Notes: generated by a model not told the origin, from the letters alone. Positions 32,811 to 41,429 are shown, numbered from the stretch's first letter. The stretch: DNA of 64,000 nucleotides from Streptomyces meridianus (GCF_023703325.1 NZ_JAMQGM010000024.1:24208-88207); one strand, 5' to 3'. Program-made: numbers and translations.

Positions 32811-34100
32811 AGCAGCCCCGCCCGCTTCGACCGCGGCCACACCGACGACCTGATCGCCTTCCTCGCCGGCGCGCCCTCCCCGTACCACGCCGTGGCGAGC
32901 GCCGCCGAGCGGCTCGAGAAGGCCGGGTTCCGCCAGGTCGCCGAGACCGCGGCGTGGGACGGGACCCACGGCGGCAAGTACGTGCTGCGCGGCGGTGCGA
33001 TCATCGCCTGGTACGTGCCCGAGGGCGCCGAGCCGTCCACCCCGTTCCGGATCGTCGGCGCGCACACCGACTCCCCCAACCTGCGGGTCAAGCCCACCCC
33101 GGACACCGGGAGCCAGGGCTGGCGGCAGATCGCCGTCGAGATCTACGGCGGCACGCTGCTCAACACCTGGCTCGACCGCGACCTCGGCCTGAGCGGACGC
33201 CTCACCCTGCGCGGCGGTGCCCACCGGCTCGTCTCCGTCGACCGGCCGCTGCTGCGCGTCCCCCAGCTCGCGGTGCACCTCGACCGCAGCGTCAACGCCG
33301 ACGGCCTCAAGCTCGACAAGCAGCGCCACATGACCCCCGTCTGGGGCCTGGGCGACGTGGACGAGGGCGACCTGATCCGCTTCGTCGCCGACGAGGCCGG
33401 GGTGGACGCCGACGACGTCACCGGCTGGGACCTCATGGTCCACAGCGTGGAGGCACCCGCCTACCTGGGCCGGGACCGCGAACTGCTGGCCGGCCCGCGG
33501 ATGGACAACCTGCTGTCCGTGCACGCCGGGACGGCCGCCCTCGCCGCGGTCGCCGGCAACGAGCGGCTGCCGTACATCCCGGTGCTCGCCGCGTTCGACC
33601 ACGAGGAGAACGGCAGCCAGTCCGACACCGGCGCCGAGGGCCCGCTGCTGGGCAACGTGCTGGAGCGGTCGGTGTTCGCCCGCGGCGGCGGTTACGAGGA
33701 CAAGGCGCGGGCCTTCGCCGGAACCGTCTGCCTCTCCTCGGACACCGGCCACGCCGTGCACCCCAACTACGCGGAGCGGCACGAGCCGGGCCACCACCCG
33801 ATGCCCAACGGCGGTCCGATCCTCAAGGTCAACGTCAACCAGCGCTATGCGACGGACGGCAGCGGTCGGGCCGTGTTCGCCGACGCCTGCGAACGCGCGG
33901 ACGTGCCCTGGCAGTCGTTCGTGTCCAACAACTCGATGCCCTGCGGCACCACGATCGGGCCGATCACCGCGGCCCGGCACGGCATCGCGACCGTCGACAT
34001 CGGCGTGGCCATCCTGTCGATGCACTCCGCCCGTGAACTGTGCGGCGCCGACGACCCGTTCCTGCTCGCCAACGTGCTGGCCGCGTTCCTCGAGGGCTGA
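32808..34100 (+). CDS. apeB: M18 family metallo-aminopeptidase
   Basis: 430 aa, normal for aspartyl/M18 aminopeptidases, which are dinuclear zinc cytosolic enzymes assembling into large tetrahedral oligomers. Metal and active-site motifs: VGAHTDSPNLRVKP, FDHEENGSQS, and SSDTGHAVHPNY. It starts DDLIAFLAGAPSPYHAVA, typical of the family. ATG 32808 is taken instead of the ATG four codons upstream, which sits within the -10 box. General peptide turnover is expected; it is divergent from the exporter gene and no link to the peptide cluster is shown. Confidence 0.93.
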   Translation: MSSPARFDRGHTDDLIAFLAGAPSPYHAVASAAERLEKAGFRQVAETAAWDGTHGGKYVLRGGAIIAWYVPEGAEPSTPFRIVGAHTDSPNLRVKPTPDTGSQGWRQIAVEIYGGTLLNTWLDRDLGLSGRLTLRGGAHRLVSVDRPLLRVPQLAVHLDRSVNADGLKLDKQRHMTPVWGLGDVDEGDLIRFVADEAGVDADDVTGWDLMVHSVEAPAYLGRDRELLAGPRMDNLLSVHAGTAALAAVAGNERLPYIPVLAAFDHEENGSQSDTGAEGPLLGNVLERSVFARGGGYEDKARAFAGTVCLSSDTGHAVHPNYAERHEPGHHPMPNGGPILKVNVNQRYATDGSGRAVFADACERADVPWQSFVSNNSMPCGTTIGPITAARHGIATVDIGVAILSMHSARELCGADDPFLLANVLAAFLEG

Positions 34101-34189
34101 CGACCACCCGGGCGGGCGGGGGCGTGAGGCGTTCAACGTCCCTCCGCCGTGGCCAGGTCGGCGATGTCCTGTCACAGTTCTGTGGAACG

Positions 34190-34212
34190 GGCGCTGGATG
34201 ATGTCCAGCGCC
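34190..34212. terminator. Hairpin after the aminopeptidase gene
   Basis: 9-bp arms GGCGCTGGA / TCCAGCGCC (34190-34198, 34204-34212), 5-nt loop. It lies 90 nt after the aminopeptidase stop; it could alternatively belong to the leader of the next gene. Confidence 0.4.
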
Positions 34213-34279
34213 ACCGGGGCCCGTCCGTGCCGCACGCAGTGCGGACGGTCCCGCCGAGAACAGCACTGGGGGAACTCCT

Positions 34280-34906
34280 ATGCCGGCCACACGCCTCGCC
34301 CGCGCCACCGCGCTCGCCCTCGTCGCGCTCACCGCGCTGTCCCTGACGGGATGCCAGCCCGGGAGCGGCAGGAACGGCAAGAAGCGCCACAAGTCCTCGT
34401 CGTCCGGGTACAAGAGCAGCCACCGGAGTGACGGTTTCGGCTCCGGCTCGTCGTCGCACCGCCGCACTTCCCACAAGCACCGGAGCACGGCCGTCCGCGA
34501 CTGCACGGCGAACGACCTGCGACTGACGGCCGAGCCCGTCTCGCGTCCCGCCCACCGCTTCCTGGTGCGGGCCCAGAACACCTCCGGCCGCACCTGCGAG
34601 CTGGAGGGATACCCGCGCGTCCGTTTCGACGGGGCGCGGCAGGCCCCCGACGTGGTGAACCGCAACCGGCCGGTGTCCGACCTGAAGTTGAGCCCGGGCC
34701 GGTCCGCCTATGCGGCGGTGCAGACCGCAGCCGCGTCCGGATCGGGCGGCACCACGGTGAAGGACGTCGAGGTCGCCCTGCTGGCGGAGAACAAGCTCGA
34801 CGTGCTCGGGAACCCGGTGCGGCTCGGCCTCCCGCGCGGGACCACCGTCGGTGAGACGGCGGTCGGTTACTGGTGGACCACCACGTCGGGGGCCCTGAAG
34901 TGGTAG
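34280..34906 (+). CDS. Secreted lipoprotein, DUF4232 domain
   Basis: 208 aa. Signal peptide with basic N-region and hydrophobic core ending in lipobox LTGC (Cys at about residue 25). A Ser/Lys/His-rich linker of about 45 residues follows (KKRHKSSSSGYKSSHRS), then a DUF4232 beta-sandwich starting DCTANDLRLTAEPV with the conserved second Cys (GRTCELEGYPRV) and ending in a Trp-containing strand (GYWWTTTSGALKW). DUF4232 proteins are common streptomycete surface lipoproteins without assigned function. GGGGGAA ribosome binding site. Confidence 0.88.
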   Translation: MPATRLARATALALVALTALSLTGCQPGSGRNGKKRHKSSSSGYKSSHRSDGFGSGSSSHRRTSHKHRSTAVRDCTANDLRLTAEPVSRPAHRFLVRAQNTSGRTCELEGYPRVRFDGARQAPDVVNRNRPVSDLKLSPGRSAYAAVQTAAASGSGGTTVKDVEVALLAENKLDVLGNPVRLGLPRGTTVGETAVGYWWTTTSGALKW

Positions 34907-34993
34907 CCCGCCACCCACGTACATGAGGCGTCCTTCTCCGGGTACGCGAACCCCGACAGGCTTCGCGAAGCGAGCAGAACGGAGGAGGACACC

Positions 34994-35206
34994 ATGGGTA
35001 TCGGCGGATGCATCGGTCTGATCGCGGTCGGGGCGATCCTCACCTTCGCGGTCGACTGGGAGCTCTCCGGCGTCAACCTTGACCTGGTGGGCCTCATCAT
35101 GATGGGCGTCGGCGCTCTTGGCCTCGCCGCTTACGTCAGCATCCTCAAGCGCCGCCGGATCGCAGCGGCCCCGGTCGTGGGGGTCGAGGAGGACCGGCAC
35201 ATGTAG
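34994..35206 (+). CDS. Small membrane protein, DUF6458-like
   Basis: 70 aa, two hydrophobic helices (GGCIGLIAVGAILTFAV and LVGLIMMGVGALGLAAYVSIL) joined by DWELSGVNLD, then a short basic tail. Strong GGAGGAGG ribosome binding site. Matches a widespread actinobacterial family of unknown role. Confidence 0.85.
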   Translation: MGIGGCIGLIAVGAILTFAVDWELSGVNLDLVGLIMMGVGALGLAAYVSILKRRRIAAAPVVGVEEDRHM

Positions 35207-35234
35207 CCACGGCCTGCACGGGTCATGACGGCGG

Positions 35235-35277
35235 ACGGGCCGTCGGAAAGGCGAACCGCGCATTTCCGACGGCCCGT
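35235..35277. terminator. Convergent hairpin
   Basis: Perfect 15-bp arms ACGGGCCGTCGGAAA / TTTCCGACGGCCCGT (35235-35249, 35263-35277), 13-nt loop, between the + strand DUF6458 gene and the - strand gene ending at 35342. Confidence 0.75.
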
Positions 35278-35341
35278 TGCCGTCCGGTTCCCCGGCGGAT
35301 CACGGGGCGTGCGCGTCCCGTCCACCGCCTGCCCGCAGCCG

Positions 35342-35749
35342 CTACTCCGGCCGCCGCACCCAGGGCGCGAAGCGCCGGCCGGGAGCCGCGTCGTCACGCC
35401 AGTAGCGCAGGACGATGCCCTGGACGATGTCCACGCTGTGTGCGGCGATGAGACAGGGGAGGGGATCCGGCCCGTCGGACTCGGCGTCGAAGGCGACGAC
35501 AACAGGCGCGTGGCCGCAGTAGCGGTCGACCGTCCGCAGCTCGTCGGGGGTCGGAGCGCGGAAGCGGGGTTCCTGGAAGGAGTCGGGACAGCTGACGAAG
35601 AGGACGTCGCCGAAGACCAGTTCCAGACCGTGATGGTAGGTGAGGTCGTACCCGGCCCCCAGCCGGAGCCGCCCGCGTTCCCAGGCGACCACATCCCAGT
35701 CCCACCACGGCCCCTCGGGCAGGGTGATGACCGCCTGCACGTGTTCCAC
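35342..35749 (-). CDS. Hypothetical protein, 135 aa
   Basis: Not recognised. Soluble, acidic, rich in aromatic residues (EGPWWDWDVVAWERG, DLTYHHGLELVFGDVLFV) and with a Cys in VSCPDSF; no signal peptide or membrane helix. GTG 35749 is chosen for the GGGGAG upstream; the frame is open further upstream but that part reads as noise. Compact single-domain size would fit an immunity or SMI1-like protein, but no motif supports this. Confidence 0.6.
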   Translation of the reverse strand: MEHVQAVITLPEGPWWDWDVVAWERGRLRLGAGYDLTYHHGLELVFGDVLFVSCPDSFQEPRFRAPTPDELRTVDRYCGHAPVVVAFDAESDGPDPLPCLIAAHSVDIVQGIVLRYWRDDAAPGRRFAPWVRRPE

Positions 35750-35923
35750 GTCCGGGCTCCCCTCGTCGCGCGGGTGGCCGGCACCTCGGTGCGGCCCCGG
35801 ACCGCGCGTCGGACCACTGCACCGACTCACGCTGCCTGCAGGGTAGTTCGCCTCGCATGGACCCCAGGGCTCATGCGCACACGCCTCCGGCAGCACCCCG
35901 AAGGCCCCTTCTCCTGCCGAGCG

Positions 35924-37774
35924 TCACGCGTCCATGCCGGCCAGCACCAGCGGCAGCCGGGACGTTCCCGCGTCGGTGACCTGGACCGGGACGCCCCAGT
36001 CCTGCTGGTGCACATGGCAGGCCGGGTACTCGTTGTCCGGGTCGTCGTCGCAGGACGCGGCCATCGCCGAGACGTGCAGCACGCCCTCGGTGACGCCGTC
36101 CGCGAGCACCAGTTCCCGGCTCAGGTCGGTGCCGGTCCCGGCGCCCTCCGCCAGCAGCTCCGGCGGCGACGAGCTGACGATCAGCCGCGTCGAGGGACCG
36201 TAGCGCTCGTCCAGCTTCTGCCCGGCGGGCGCCTGGAAGACGACGTCCAGCCGCAGCCGGCCCTGGGCGACCTCGGTCGCCGCCCGCCGGGTCCGGTGCG
36301 CGACGGACTCCACGCGCACGGCCTCCTCCGGCAGCCGCAGCCGGGTGAGCCGGTGGCGGGCGGACTCGACGACGACGATGTCCTCGCCGACGAGCACCGC
36401 GTCCGACGGCTCGCGCAGGTCGGTGGCGAGCGTGCTGACCTCGCCGGCGCCCCCTTCCGAACCGGGCGTGTAGCGGCGCAGGGCGTGGTTGTAGGTGTCG
36501 CTGACGGCCACCGAGCCGTCGGGCAACGCGGTCACGCCCAACGGGTGCTGGAGCAGGGCCTGTTCGGCCTGCCCGTCGCGGTGACCGAAGTCGAACAGGC
36601 CGGTGCCGACGGCCGTGCGGATCACGAAGCCGCCGGCGCTGTCGGTGCCCCCTGCGTCCTCGGCGGACCGCTCCACCCAGCGCACCGCCGAGGTCTCGGA
36701 GTCGGCGATCCACAGCCGGTCCTCCGTTGCCGCGAGCCCGGAGGGCTGCGCGAACCAGGCCTCGGCCGCTGGGCCGTCGACCAGGCCCTCGTTGGTGGTT
36801 CCGGCCGCGACCTCGACGGTCCCGGTGTCCGGGTCGTACGTCCACAGCTGGTGGACGCCCGCCATGGCGATCCACAGCCGGCCCGCGAACCAGGCGATGT
36901 CCCACGGCGACGACAGGTCGACCTCGCGGGCCGGGCCGGACGTCGGGGCGCCCTGCCACCACTGGCCGCCCGTGCCGGCGAGCGTCGTCACCGCGCCGGT
37001 CTCGAGGTCCAGGGCGCGCAGCGCGTGGTTCACGGTGTCGGCGACGGCGACCCGGCCGTCGGGCAGCAGCGCCAGCCCCTGAGGCTCGCTGAACCGCGCC
37101 GTGTCCGCGTCGCCGTCGGCGAAGCCGCGCTCGCCGGCGCCGATGCGCCGGACGACGCTCTCGCCGTCGGCCGCAAGCTCCACCAGCTGGTGGCGCGTGG
37201 TGTCGGAGACCAGGAAGGTGCCTGCGGGCAGGGCGAGGATCTTGCCGGGGAAGCGCAGCTCGGTCGGCTCGGGTTCGGGCGCCACGTACGGTCCCTCGCC
37301 GCGGTGCAGGGTGCCCTTGGCCGCGTGCTCGGCCTCCAGCTCCTCGACGAGCGTCTCGATGGCGTGGGCGTGGCCCTCGCCCGCGTGCTGGGCGACGACG
37401 TAGCCCTCGGGGTCGATGACGACGAGCGTGGGCCAGGCGCGGACCGCGTACTGCTTCCAGGTGGCCAGCTCCGGGTCGTCGAGCACCGGGTGGTGCACCT
37501 CGTACCGCTCGACGGCGTCCACGACGGCCCGGTGGTCGGCCTCGTGCACGAACTTCGGCGAGTGGACGCCGATGATCACCACGGTGTCGCGGTGCTTCTC
37601 CTCGAGCTCACGCAGCTCGTCCAGGACGTGCAGGCAGTTCACACAGCAGAAGGTCCAAAAATCCAGGATCACCGTCTTGCCGCGCAGTTCGGCGAGAGTG
37701 ATGTCCTTGCCGCCCGTGTTGAGCCAGGAACGTCCTTGCAGCTCAGGGGCGCGTACGCGGGGGCGCTTCGTCAT
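35924..37774 (-). CDS. Thioredoxin-fold protein with NHL beta-propeller (NHLRC2-like)
   Basis: 616 aa. Residues 15-160 form a thioredoxin/TlpA-like domain with WTFCCVNC: the CxxC pair is Cys44 and Cys47, with an extra Cys43. Residues about 170-500 contain NHL repeats (SDTTRHQLVELA, ADTVNHALRALDL, ADSETSAVRWVE, SDTYNHALRRYT), predicted six-bladed propeller, followed by a C-terminal beta domain. This architecture is conserved from bacteria to human NHLRC2. No signal peptide, so cytosolic; redox role inferred, partner unknown. Its ATG lies 35 nt after the DUF1648 gene on the same strand. Confidence 0.9.
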   Translation of the reverse strand: MTKRPRVRAPELQGRSWLNTGGKDITLAELRGKTVILDFWTFCCVNCLHVLDELRELEEKHRDTVVIIGVHSPKFVHEADHRAVVDAVERYEVHHPVLDDPELATWKQYAVRAWPTLVVIDPEGYVVAQHAGEGHAHAIETLVEELEAEHAAKGTLHRGEGPYVAPEPEPTELRFPGKILALPAGTFLVSDTTRHQLVELAADGESVVRRIGAGERGFADGDADTARFSEPQGLALLPDGRVAVADTVNHALRALDLETGAVTTLAGTGGQWWQGAPTSGPAREVDLSSPWDIAWFAGRLWIAMAGVHQLWTYDPDTGTVEVAAGTTNEGLVDGPAAEAWFAQPSGLAATEDRLWIADSETSAVRWVERSAEDAGGTDSAGGFVIRTAVGTGLFDFGHRDGQAEQALLQHPLGVTALPDGSVAVSDTYNHALRRYTPGSEGGAGEVSTLATDLREPSDAVLVGEDIVVVESARHRLTRLRLPEEAVRVESVAHRTRRAATEVAQGRLRLDVVFQAPAGQKLDERYGPSTRLIVSSSPPELLAEGAGTGTDLSRELVLADGVTEGVLHVSAMAASCDDDPDNEYPACHVHQQDWGVPVQVTDAGTSRLPLVLAGMDA

Positions 37775-37809
37775 ACCGACAGGCTACGCGTGGGACCGGA
37801 GGCGCCGGC

Positions 37810-38334
37810 TCACGCCTTCCGGTCGCGGACGGCCGCCACCACCGTCGGCACGACACCGGCCACGATCGGCGCGATCGTCGCGACGAGGAACCACGGGGAG
37901 ACGTCCGGGTCGGGCGTCGAACGCCAGAGGACCCCGCAGCCCACGAGGAACGACAGGCCGACGCACGCGTTGAGCACCAGTACCGCGCGGGCGATCCGGC
38001 GGGCCGAGGCGCGGCTGGCGGGCCGGTTGACCAGGGACATGCGGGCGCGGGCGAACGGCTCCGCCCGCTCCTGGGGCAGTGCGTCGCGCGGCGTCATGCG
38101 CAGCGTCAGCTCCGCGGAGACGACGGTCAGCACCGTCACCGCGGCATAGACGAAGACCAGGACGAAAGCGCTGCCGATCGACCGGTCGGCCCAGGCGTCC
38201 ACGCCACCGGTGCCGATGTGCTGCGGTATCCGCTCGGGGAGGCGGGGGTAGCGGACCGCACCCCAGACGGGCAGCGCGAGCAGCAGGGCGACGTTGGACA
38301 GCAGCCAGGGGCGGAGCGGGGCGGAGAAGACCAT
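37810..38334 (-). CDS. DUF1648 membrane protein
   Basis: 174 aa, four predicted membrane helices. The DUF1648 signature LPERIPQHIGTGGVDAWADRS lies after the first helix. Such proteins often accompany GntR/YtrA-type regulators; a GntR gene lies 47 bp upstream on the same strand. Function unknown. Confidence 0.82.
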   Translation of the reverse strand: MVFSAPLRPWLLSNVALLLALPVWGAVRYPRLPERIPQHIGTGGVDAWADRSIGSAFVLVFVYAAVTVLTVVSAELTLRMTPRDALPQERAEPFARARMSLVNRPASRASARRIARAVLVLNACVGLSFLVGCGVLWRSTPDPDVSPWFLVATIAPIVAGVVPTVVAAVRDRKA

Positions 38335-38381
38335 GGGAACGATCGTCCGGCGGGAGCGCGGGCCGGGGAAGGGGCGGAGCG

Positions 38382-38645
38382 TCAGACGTTGTCGCCGGAA
38401 TCGGCGACGAACGTGCCGCGCTGCGGAACCGTGAAGACGACACCCTCCGCGGCCAGCAGGGCGATGGCGCGGCGGACGGTCGAGCGAGCCAAGCCGTACT
38501 CCTGCACCAGGTCGCTCTCGCTGGCCATGCGTCGGCCCGGTCGCCAGTCACCACGGGCGATACGCGCGCGCAGGATCTCGGCGAGCTGCCGGTAGGGAGT
38601 CACCGGCCCGTCGTGGTCGATCGCGTCATCCGCGCTGAAATCCAT
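38382..38645 (-). CDS. Small GntR-type DNA-binding protein
   Basis: 87 aa consisting almost solely of a GntR winged helix (TPYRQLAEILRARIARGDW, SESDLVQEYGLARSTVRRAIALLAAEGVV, PQRGTFV); no effector domain, so it either acts constitutively or needs a partner. It is divergent from a zinc-ribbon gene, with four GATAC repeats between them, and leads an apparent operon with the DUF1648 gene and perhaps the NHL gene. Confidence 0.88.
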   Translation of the reverse strand: MDFSADDAIDHDGPVTPYRQLAEILRARIARGDWRPGRRMASESDLVQEYGLARSTVRRAIALLAAEGVVFTVPQRGTFVADSGDNV

Positions 38646-38685
38646 GATCCGACGCTAGACGCGGGTGTACGGATCGACATTTTGA

Positions 38686-38733
38686 GATACGTCTGGATAC
38701 GTAGCGATACAAGTAAGCTACTAAGCGAGATAC
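38686..38733. promoter_or_regulatory. GATAC repeat array between gntR and zinc-ribbon gene
   Basis: GATAC at 38686, 38696, 38706 (exact 10-bp spacing) and again at 38729, with an AGTA-AGC-TACT dyad at about 38712-38722. The stretch is AT-rich in a GC-rich context. Same-face spacing suggests cooperative binding by the adjacent GntR protein. Confidence 0.55.
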
Positions 38734-38794
38734 AAAACCCCCGCGCCGGGGGCAACCGGCCGGGGGCATGGCCCACCTGAGAGAGCAGGCAGAC

Positions 38795-39115
38795 ATGAGC
38801 GAGACTACGGCACACCCCACCCAGTGCTACCGCTGTCCGGCCGTGGACGACTTCCCCGTGTACTCCCACTCCATCGAGACGGGCAGCGGTGCCGGGGCGA
38901 TCCTCTACCTGTGCCGCCCCTGCGCCCGCCAGGAGCACTCCGACCACCTGCGACAGTGCCGGGTGTGCCGAACGGGCATCAACTGCGAGACGGCCGAGTC
39001 GCAGCACGAACTGCTGCTTGCCGTCCGCCAGGCGATGGTGGACCGAGTGCGCGCGGCGGACGTCCGGCGATCGCTCATGCACCGCAGCGCACCAGAAGCC
39101 TGGCCGGCCACCTGA
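38795..39115 (+). CDS. Small zinc-ribbon-like protein
   Basis: 106 aa from ATG 38795 (an in-frame ATG at 38768 would add 9 residues). Cysteine pairs CYRC, CRPC and CRVC followed by a further Cys (GINC) suggest two zinc sites. A helical C-terminus follows. No known function. Divergent from the gntR gene and possibly controlled by it. Confidence 0.75.
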   Translation: MSETTAHPTQCYRCPAVDDFPVYSHSIETGSGAGAILYLCRPCARQEHSDHLRQCRVCRTGINCETAESQHELLLAVRQAMVDRVRAADVRRSLMHRSAPEAWPAT

Positions 39116-39129
39116 CGCCCCATGCGCCG

Positions 39130-39151
39130 GCGCGCGCCCCGGGGCGCGCGC
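39130..39151. terminator. Perfect 22-bp palindrome after the zinc-ribbon gene
   Basis: 11-bp arms GCGCGCGCCCC / GGGGCGCGCGC centred at 39140/39141, 15 nt after the stop codon. Confidence 0.55.
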
Positions 39152-39217
39152 TGGGTCCGGCCGCCGTCGGTCGCCACACAACGAGCGTTGCCACCCTGGG
39201 CAGCCAGCATGGAGAGC

Positions 39218-39325
39218 ATGAGCGGCAGCAGGAGGTACTCAGTCAGCCTTCCCGAAGACCTCGCCGAAGCCGTGGGCACCCACGTGGGTCCGGGCGGCTT
39301 CTCCGCCTACGTGGCCGAGGCGCGG
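39218..39325 (+). pseudogene. Truncated ribbon-helix-helix antitoxin fragment
   Basis: From ATG 39218 (another ATG at 39209) about 35 residues read as an antitoxin N-terminus: RRYSVSLPEDLAEAVGTHVG then GGFSAYVAEA, the same pattern as the intact antitoxin at 4706. The frame then continues into sequence antisense to the HAD gene with no antitoxin character; no toxin gene follows. The join lies near 39320, within the last codons of the HAD gene (stop at 39307). Best read as a remnant truncated by rearrangement. Confidence 0.6.
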
Positions 39326-39975
39326 GGGCCACCGGTCCCGAAGCCGAGAATGTCCGGCACCGCTTCGCGCAGACTCCCGAAGTGGCGGTGCACGCCGTCC
39401 ACTGCGGACGGCGCGTTGACGCCCCACACCGTCATCCCGGCGCGCAGCGCGGACCGAACTCCGGACGGCGCGTCCTCGACGACCAGGCAGTCCCCCGGGT
39501 CGGCCCCGAGCCGCCGGGCGGCGAGCAGATACGGCACGGGCGACGGCTTGCCCTCCGCGACGGCAGCGGCGTCCACGATCAGCTCCGGGACGGGCAGCCC
39601 GGTCCGGGCGAAGCGACCGCGCACGCGGTGCTCGTAGTTCGAGGTCACCAGCGCCCAGGACCCCGGCGCCAGGCCGTGCAGCAGGTCCGAGGCGCCGTCG
39701 AAGGCCGTGTAGACGCCGGACCGGACGTCCTCGTCCTCGAGTTCGTGCAGCGCCGCCAGGCACTCCAGCGGATCGCGGTCCGGGGCGACGCGCGCGAAGG
39801 TCTCCATCGGCATCGTCCGCAGCGCCACCCGGTGGACCTCGTCGGGGTCGAGCGCGTAGCGCCCGGCCCATGTCCTCCAGACCCTGCGCTGGTTGTCCAC
39901 GGCGTCGATCAGCGTGCCGTCGACGTCGAACAGCACGCATCGCCTGCGGCCGGCCGGGGCGGAATCACCTGTCAC
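39307..39975 (-). CDS. HAD-family hydrolase (phosphatase-like)
   Basis: 222 aa. Motif I FDVDGTLID, motif II VTSNYEHR (Thr/Ser position), motif III Lys in AEGKPSPVPYL, motif IV VVEDAPSGV, with an alpha-helical cap between I and II. Resembles phosphoglycolate/beta-phosphoglucomutase-like members; the substrate is not assignable. GTG 39975 is chosen because it gives the family-like N-terminus. The C-terminal tail is abutted by an antitoxin fragment on the other strand, so the last residues may not be native. Confidence 0.85.
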   Translation of the reverse strand: MTGDSAPAGRRRCVLFDVDGTLIDAVDNQRRVWRTWAGRYALDPDEVHRVALRTMPMETFARVAPDRDPLECLAALHELEDEDVRSGVYTAFDGASDLLHGLAPGSWALVTSNYEHRVRGRFARTGLPVPELIVDAAAVAEGKPSPVPYLLAARRLGADPGDCLVVEDAPSGVRSALRAGMTVWGVNAPSAVDGVHRHFGSLREAVPDILGFGTGGPRASAT

Positions 39976-40036
39976 ACCGTGATCCTGCCGTCCGGCCCGG
40001 GCCGGCAAACGGGTACCTCCTGCGGCTGACCGTGGT

Positions 40037-40279
40037 TCAGCGGCGCCGGTGCAACGTGAACGCGGCTCCGAGAATGCCGAGGCCCCAGGCGATCAGCAGG
40101 GCGCCCCACAGCGGCATCGTCACCTCTGGGACGAGAAGGCGGATCTTGACGCTCGTGGTGTTCTCGAAGACGAAGACCAAGGCGATCGCGGTGACCAGCA
40201 CGAACCCGGCCAGGCGACGGACCCCCGGACGGGACAGGAAGGGCGTGCGCGACTGCTGGTGCTTGCCGGTGCGAGCCAT
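40037..40279 (-). CDS. LapA-domain small membrane protein (DUF1049)
   Basis: 80 aa with two membrane helices (AGFVLVTAIALVFVFENT and MPLWGALLIAWGLGILGAAF) and the typical FENTTSVKIRLLVPEV connector. ATG 40279 has GGAGG 7-8 nt upstream. Function unknown; family members occur in envelope assembly contexts. Confidence 0.85.
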   Translation of the reverse strand: MARTGKHQQSRTPFLSRPGVRRLAGFVLVTAIALVFVFENTTSVKIRLLVPEVTMPLWGALLIAWGLGILGAAFTLHRRR

Positions 40280-40370
40280 GGGGTGCCTCCCTCGCATGGA
40301 CCCCTGCGTCCAGCATCCCTCCGCCCTCACCCGACCGGCCACCGAGGTCCGCGCGCCCCCCGGGGGCGGC

Positions 40371-41285
40371 TCAGCGGTATCCGGTCACGTCGGCGGGCCT
40401 GCCCGCGTCCTGGACCTCCACCATGTAGCGCCAGGCGTCCGGCCGGCTGCCGTCCACGTCGGTGAACCCGTAGACCTGCGCGAGCCCGCCGCTGGACAGC
40501 GACTGCCCGTTCCAGCGGCTCACCTCGGGGTCGGCGGCCAGTGCCGCGACCGCCCGGCCGACGTAGCGCGGCGTCTCCGAGATGGCGAAGTGCGGCTGTG
40601 CCTCCAGCGCGTCGCGCCACGTCTCCTCGGTCACGCCGAAGGCCCCGAGCATGATCTCCGAGCGCATCCACCCCGGCGTCAGCGCCACCGCCGTGGCGCC
40701 GCGCGGCCCCAGCTCACGGCCCAGCGCGAAGGCCATCCGCAGCACCGAGGACTTGGCGAGGTCGTAGAAGAACGAGACCCGGTAGTTGTCCCGGTTGTAG
40801 TCGGCGGTGCCGTCGGTCATCTCGACCACCAGCCCGCCCTCGCCGCGCAGCAGGAGCGGCAGGGCGTGGTGGCTGGTGATCGCGTGGGTCTCCACCGCCA
40901 GCCGGAGCAGCCGCAGCCCCTGGTCGAGGTCGTGCTCCCACACGGGGGTGTCCCACGCGAACAGGTGCTCGCCGCCCCAGATGTCGTTGACGAGGACGTC
41001 CAGTCGTCCCTGTTCGGCGTCGATGCGCTCCACCAGATCGCGCACCTGGGACGGGACCAGGTGGTCGGTGGGCACGGCGATGCCGCGTCCTCCCGCCTCC
41101 GTCACCAGGTCGGCGGTGTCCTCGATGGTCTCGGGCCGGTCGTACTCCGAGCGCCGCTGCCGGGTGCTCCGCCCGGTGACGTAGACGGTCGCGCCGGCCG
41201 CGCCCAGCTCGACCGCGATGCCCCGGCCCGCTCCGCGCGTGGCTCCGGCGACGAGGGCGACCTGTCCGTCCAAGGGTCCCGTCAT
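40371..41285 (-). CDS. Short-chain dehydrogenase/reductase
   Basis: 304 aa Rossmann-fold oxidoreductase. Cofactor motif GATRGAGRGIA near residues 15-25, then VYVTGRS suggesting NADP(H) preference; catalytic YDLAK within the sequence FFYDLAKSSVLRMAFALGREL. The C-terminal extension (QSLSSGGLAQVYGFTDVDG) is longer than in minimal SDRs. Physiological substrate unknown. ATG 41285 gives the standard TGPLDGQVALVAGATRG start. Confidence 0.9.
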   Translation of the reverse strand: MTGPLDGQVALVAGATRGAGRGIAVELGAAGATVYVTGRSTRQRRSEYDRPETIEDTADLVTEAGGRGIAVPTDHLVPSQVRDLVERIDAEQGRLDVLVNDIWGGEHLFAWDTPVWEHDLDQGLRLLRLAVETHAITSHHALPLLLRGEGGLVVEMTDGTADYNRDNYRVSFFYDLAKSSVLRMAFALGRELGPRGATAVALTPGWMRSEIMLGAFGVTEETWRDALEAQPHFAISETPRYVGRAVAALAADPEVSRWNGQSLSSGGLAQVYGFTDVDGSRPDAWRYMVEVQDAGRPADVTGYR

Positions 41286-41429
41286 GCCTGTCCCACCTGT
41301 CCCTTCCGCATCCGAGCGGGCCCACCGTGCCGGGTACGGGCGCACGGCGACGGACCGTCAGCAACCGGCCTGCGCCACATCACCCGCCCGCGCGCGCATT
41401 CCTCGGCCCCGGGCGGGAACCAACCTCCC

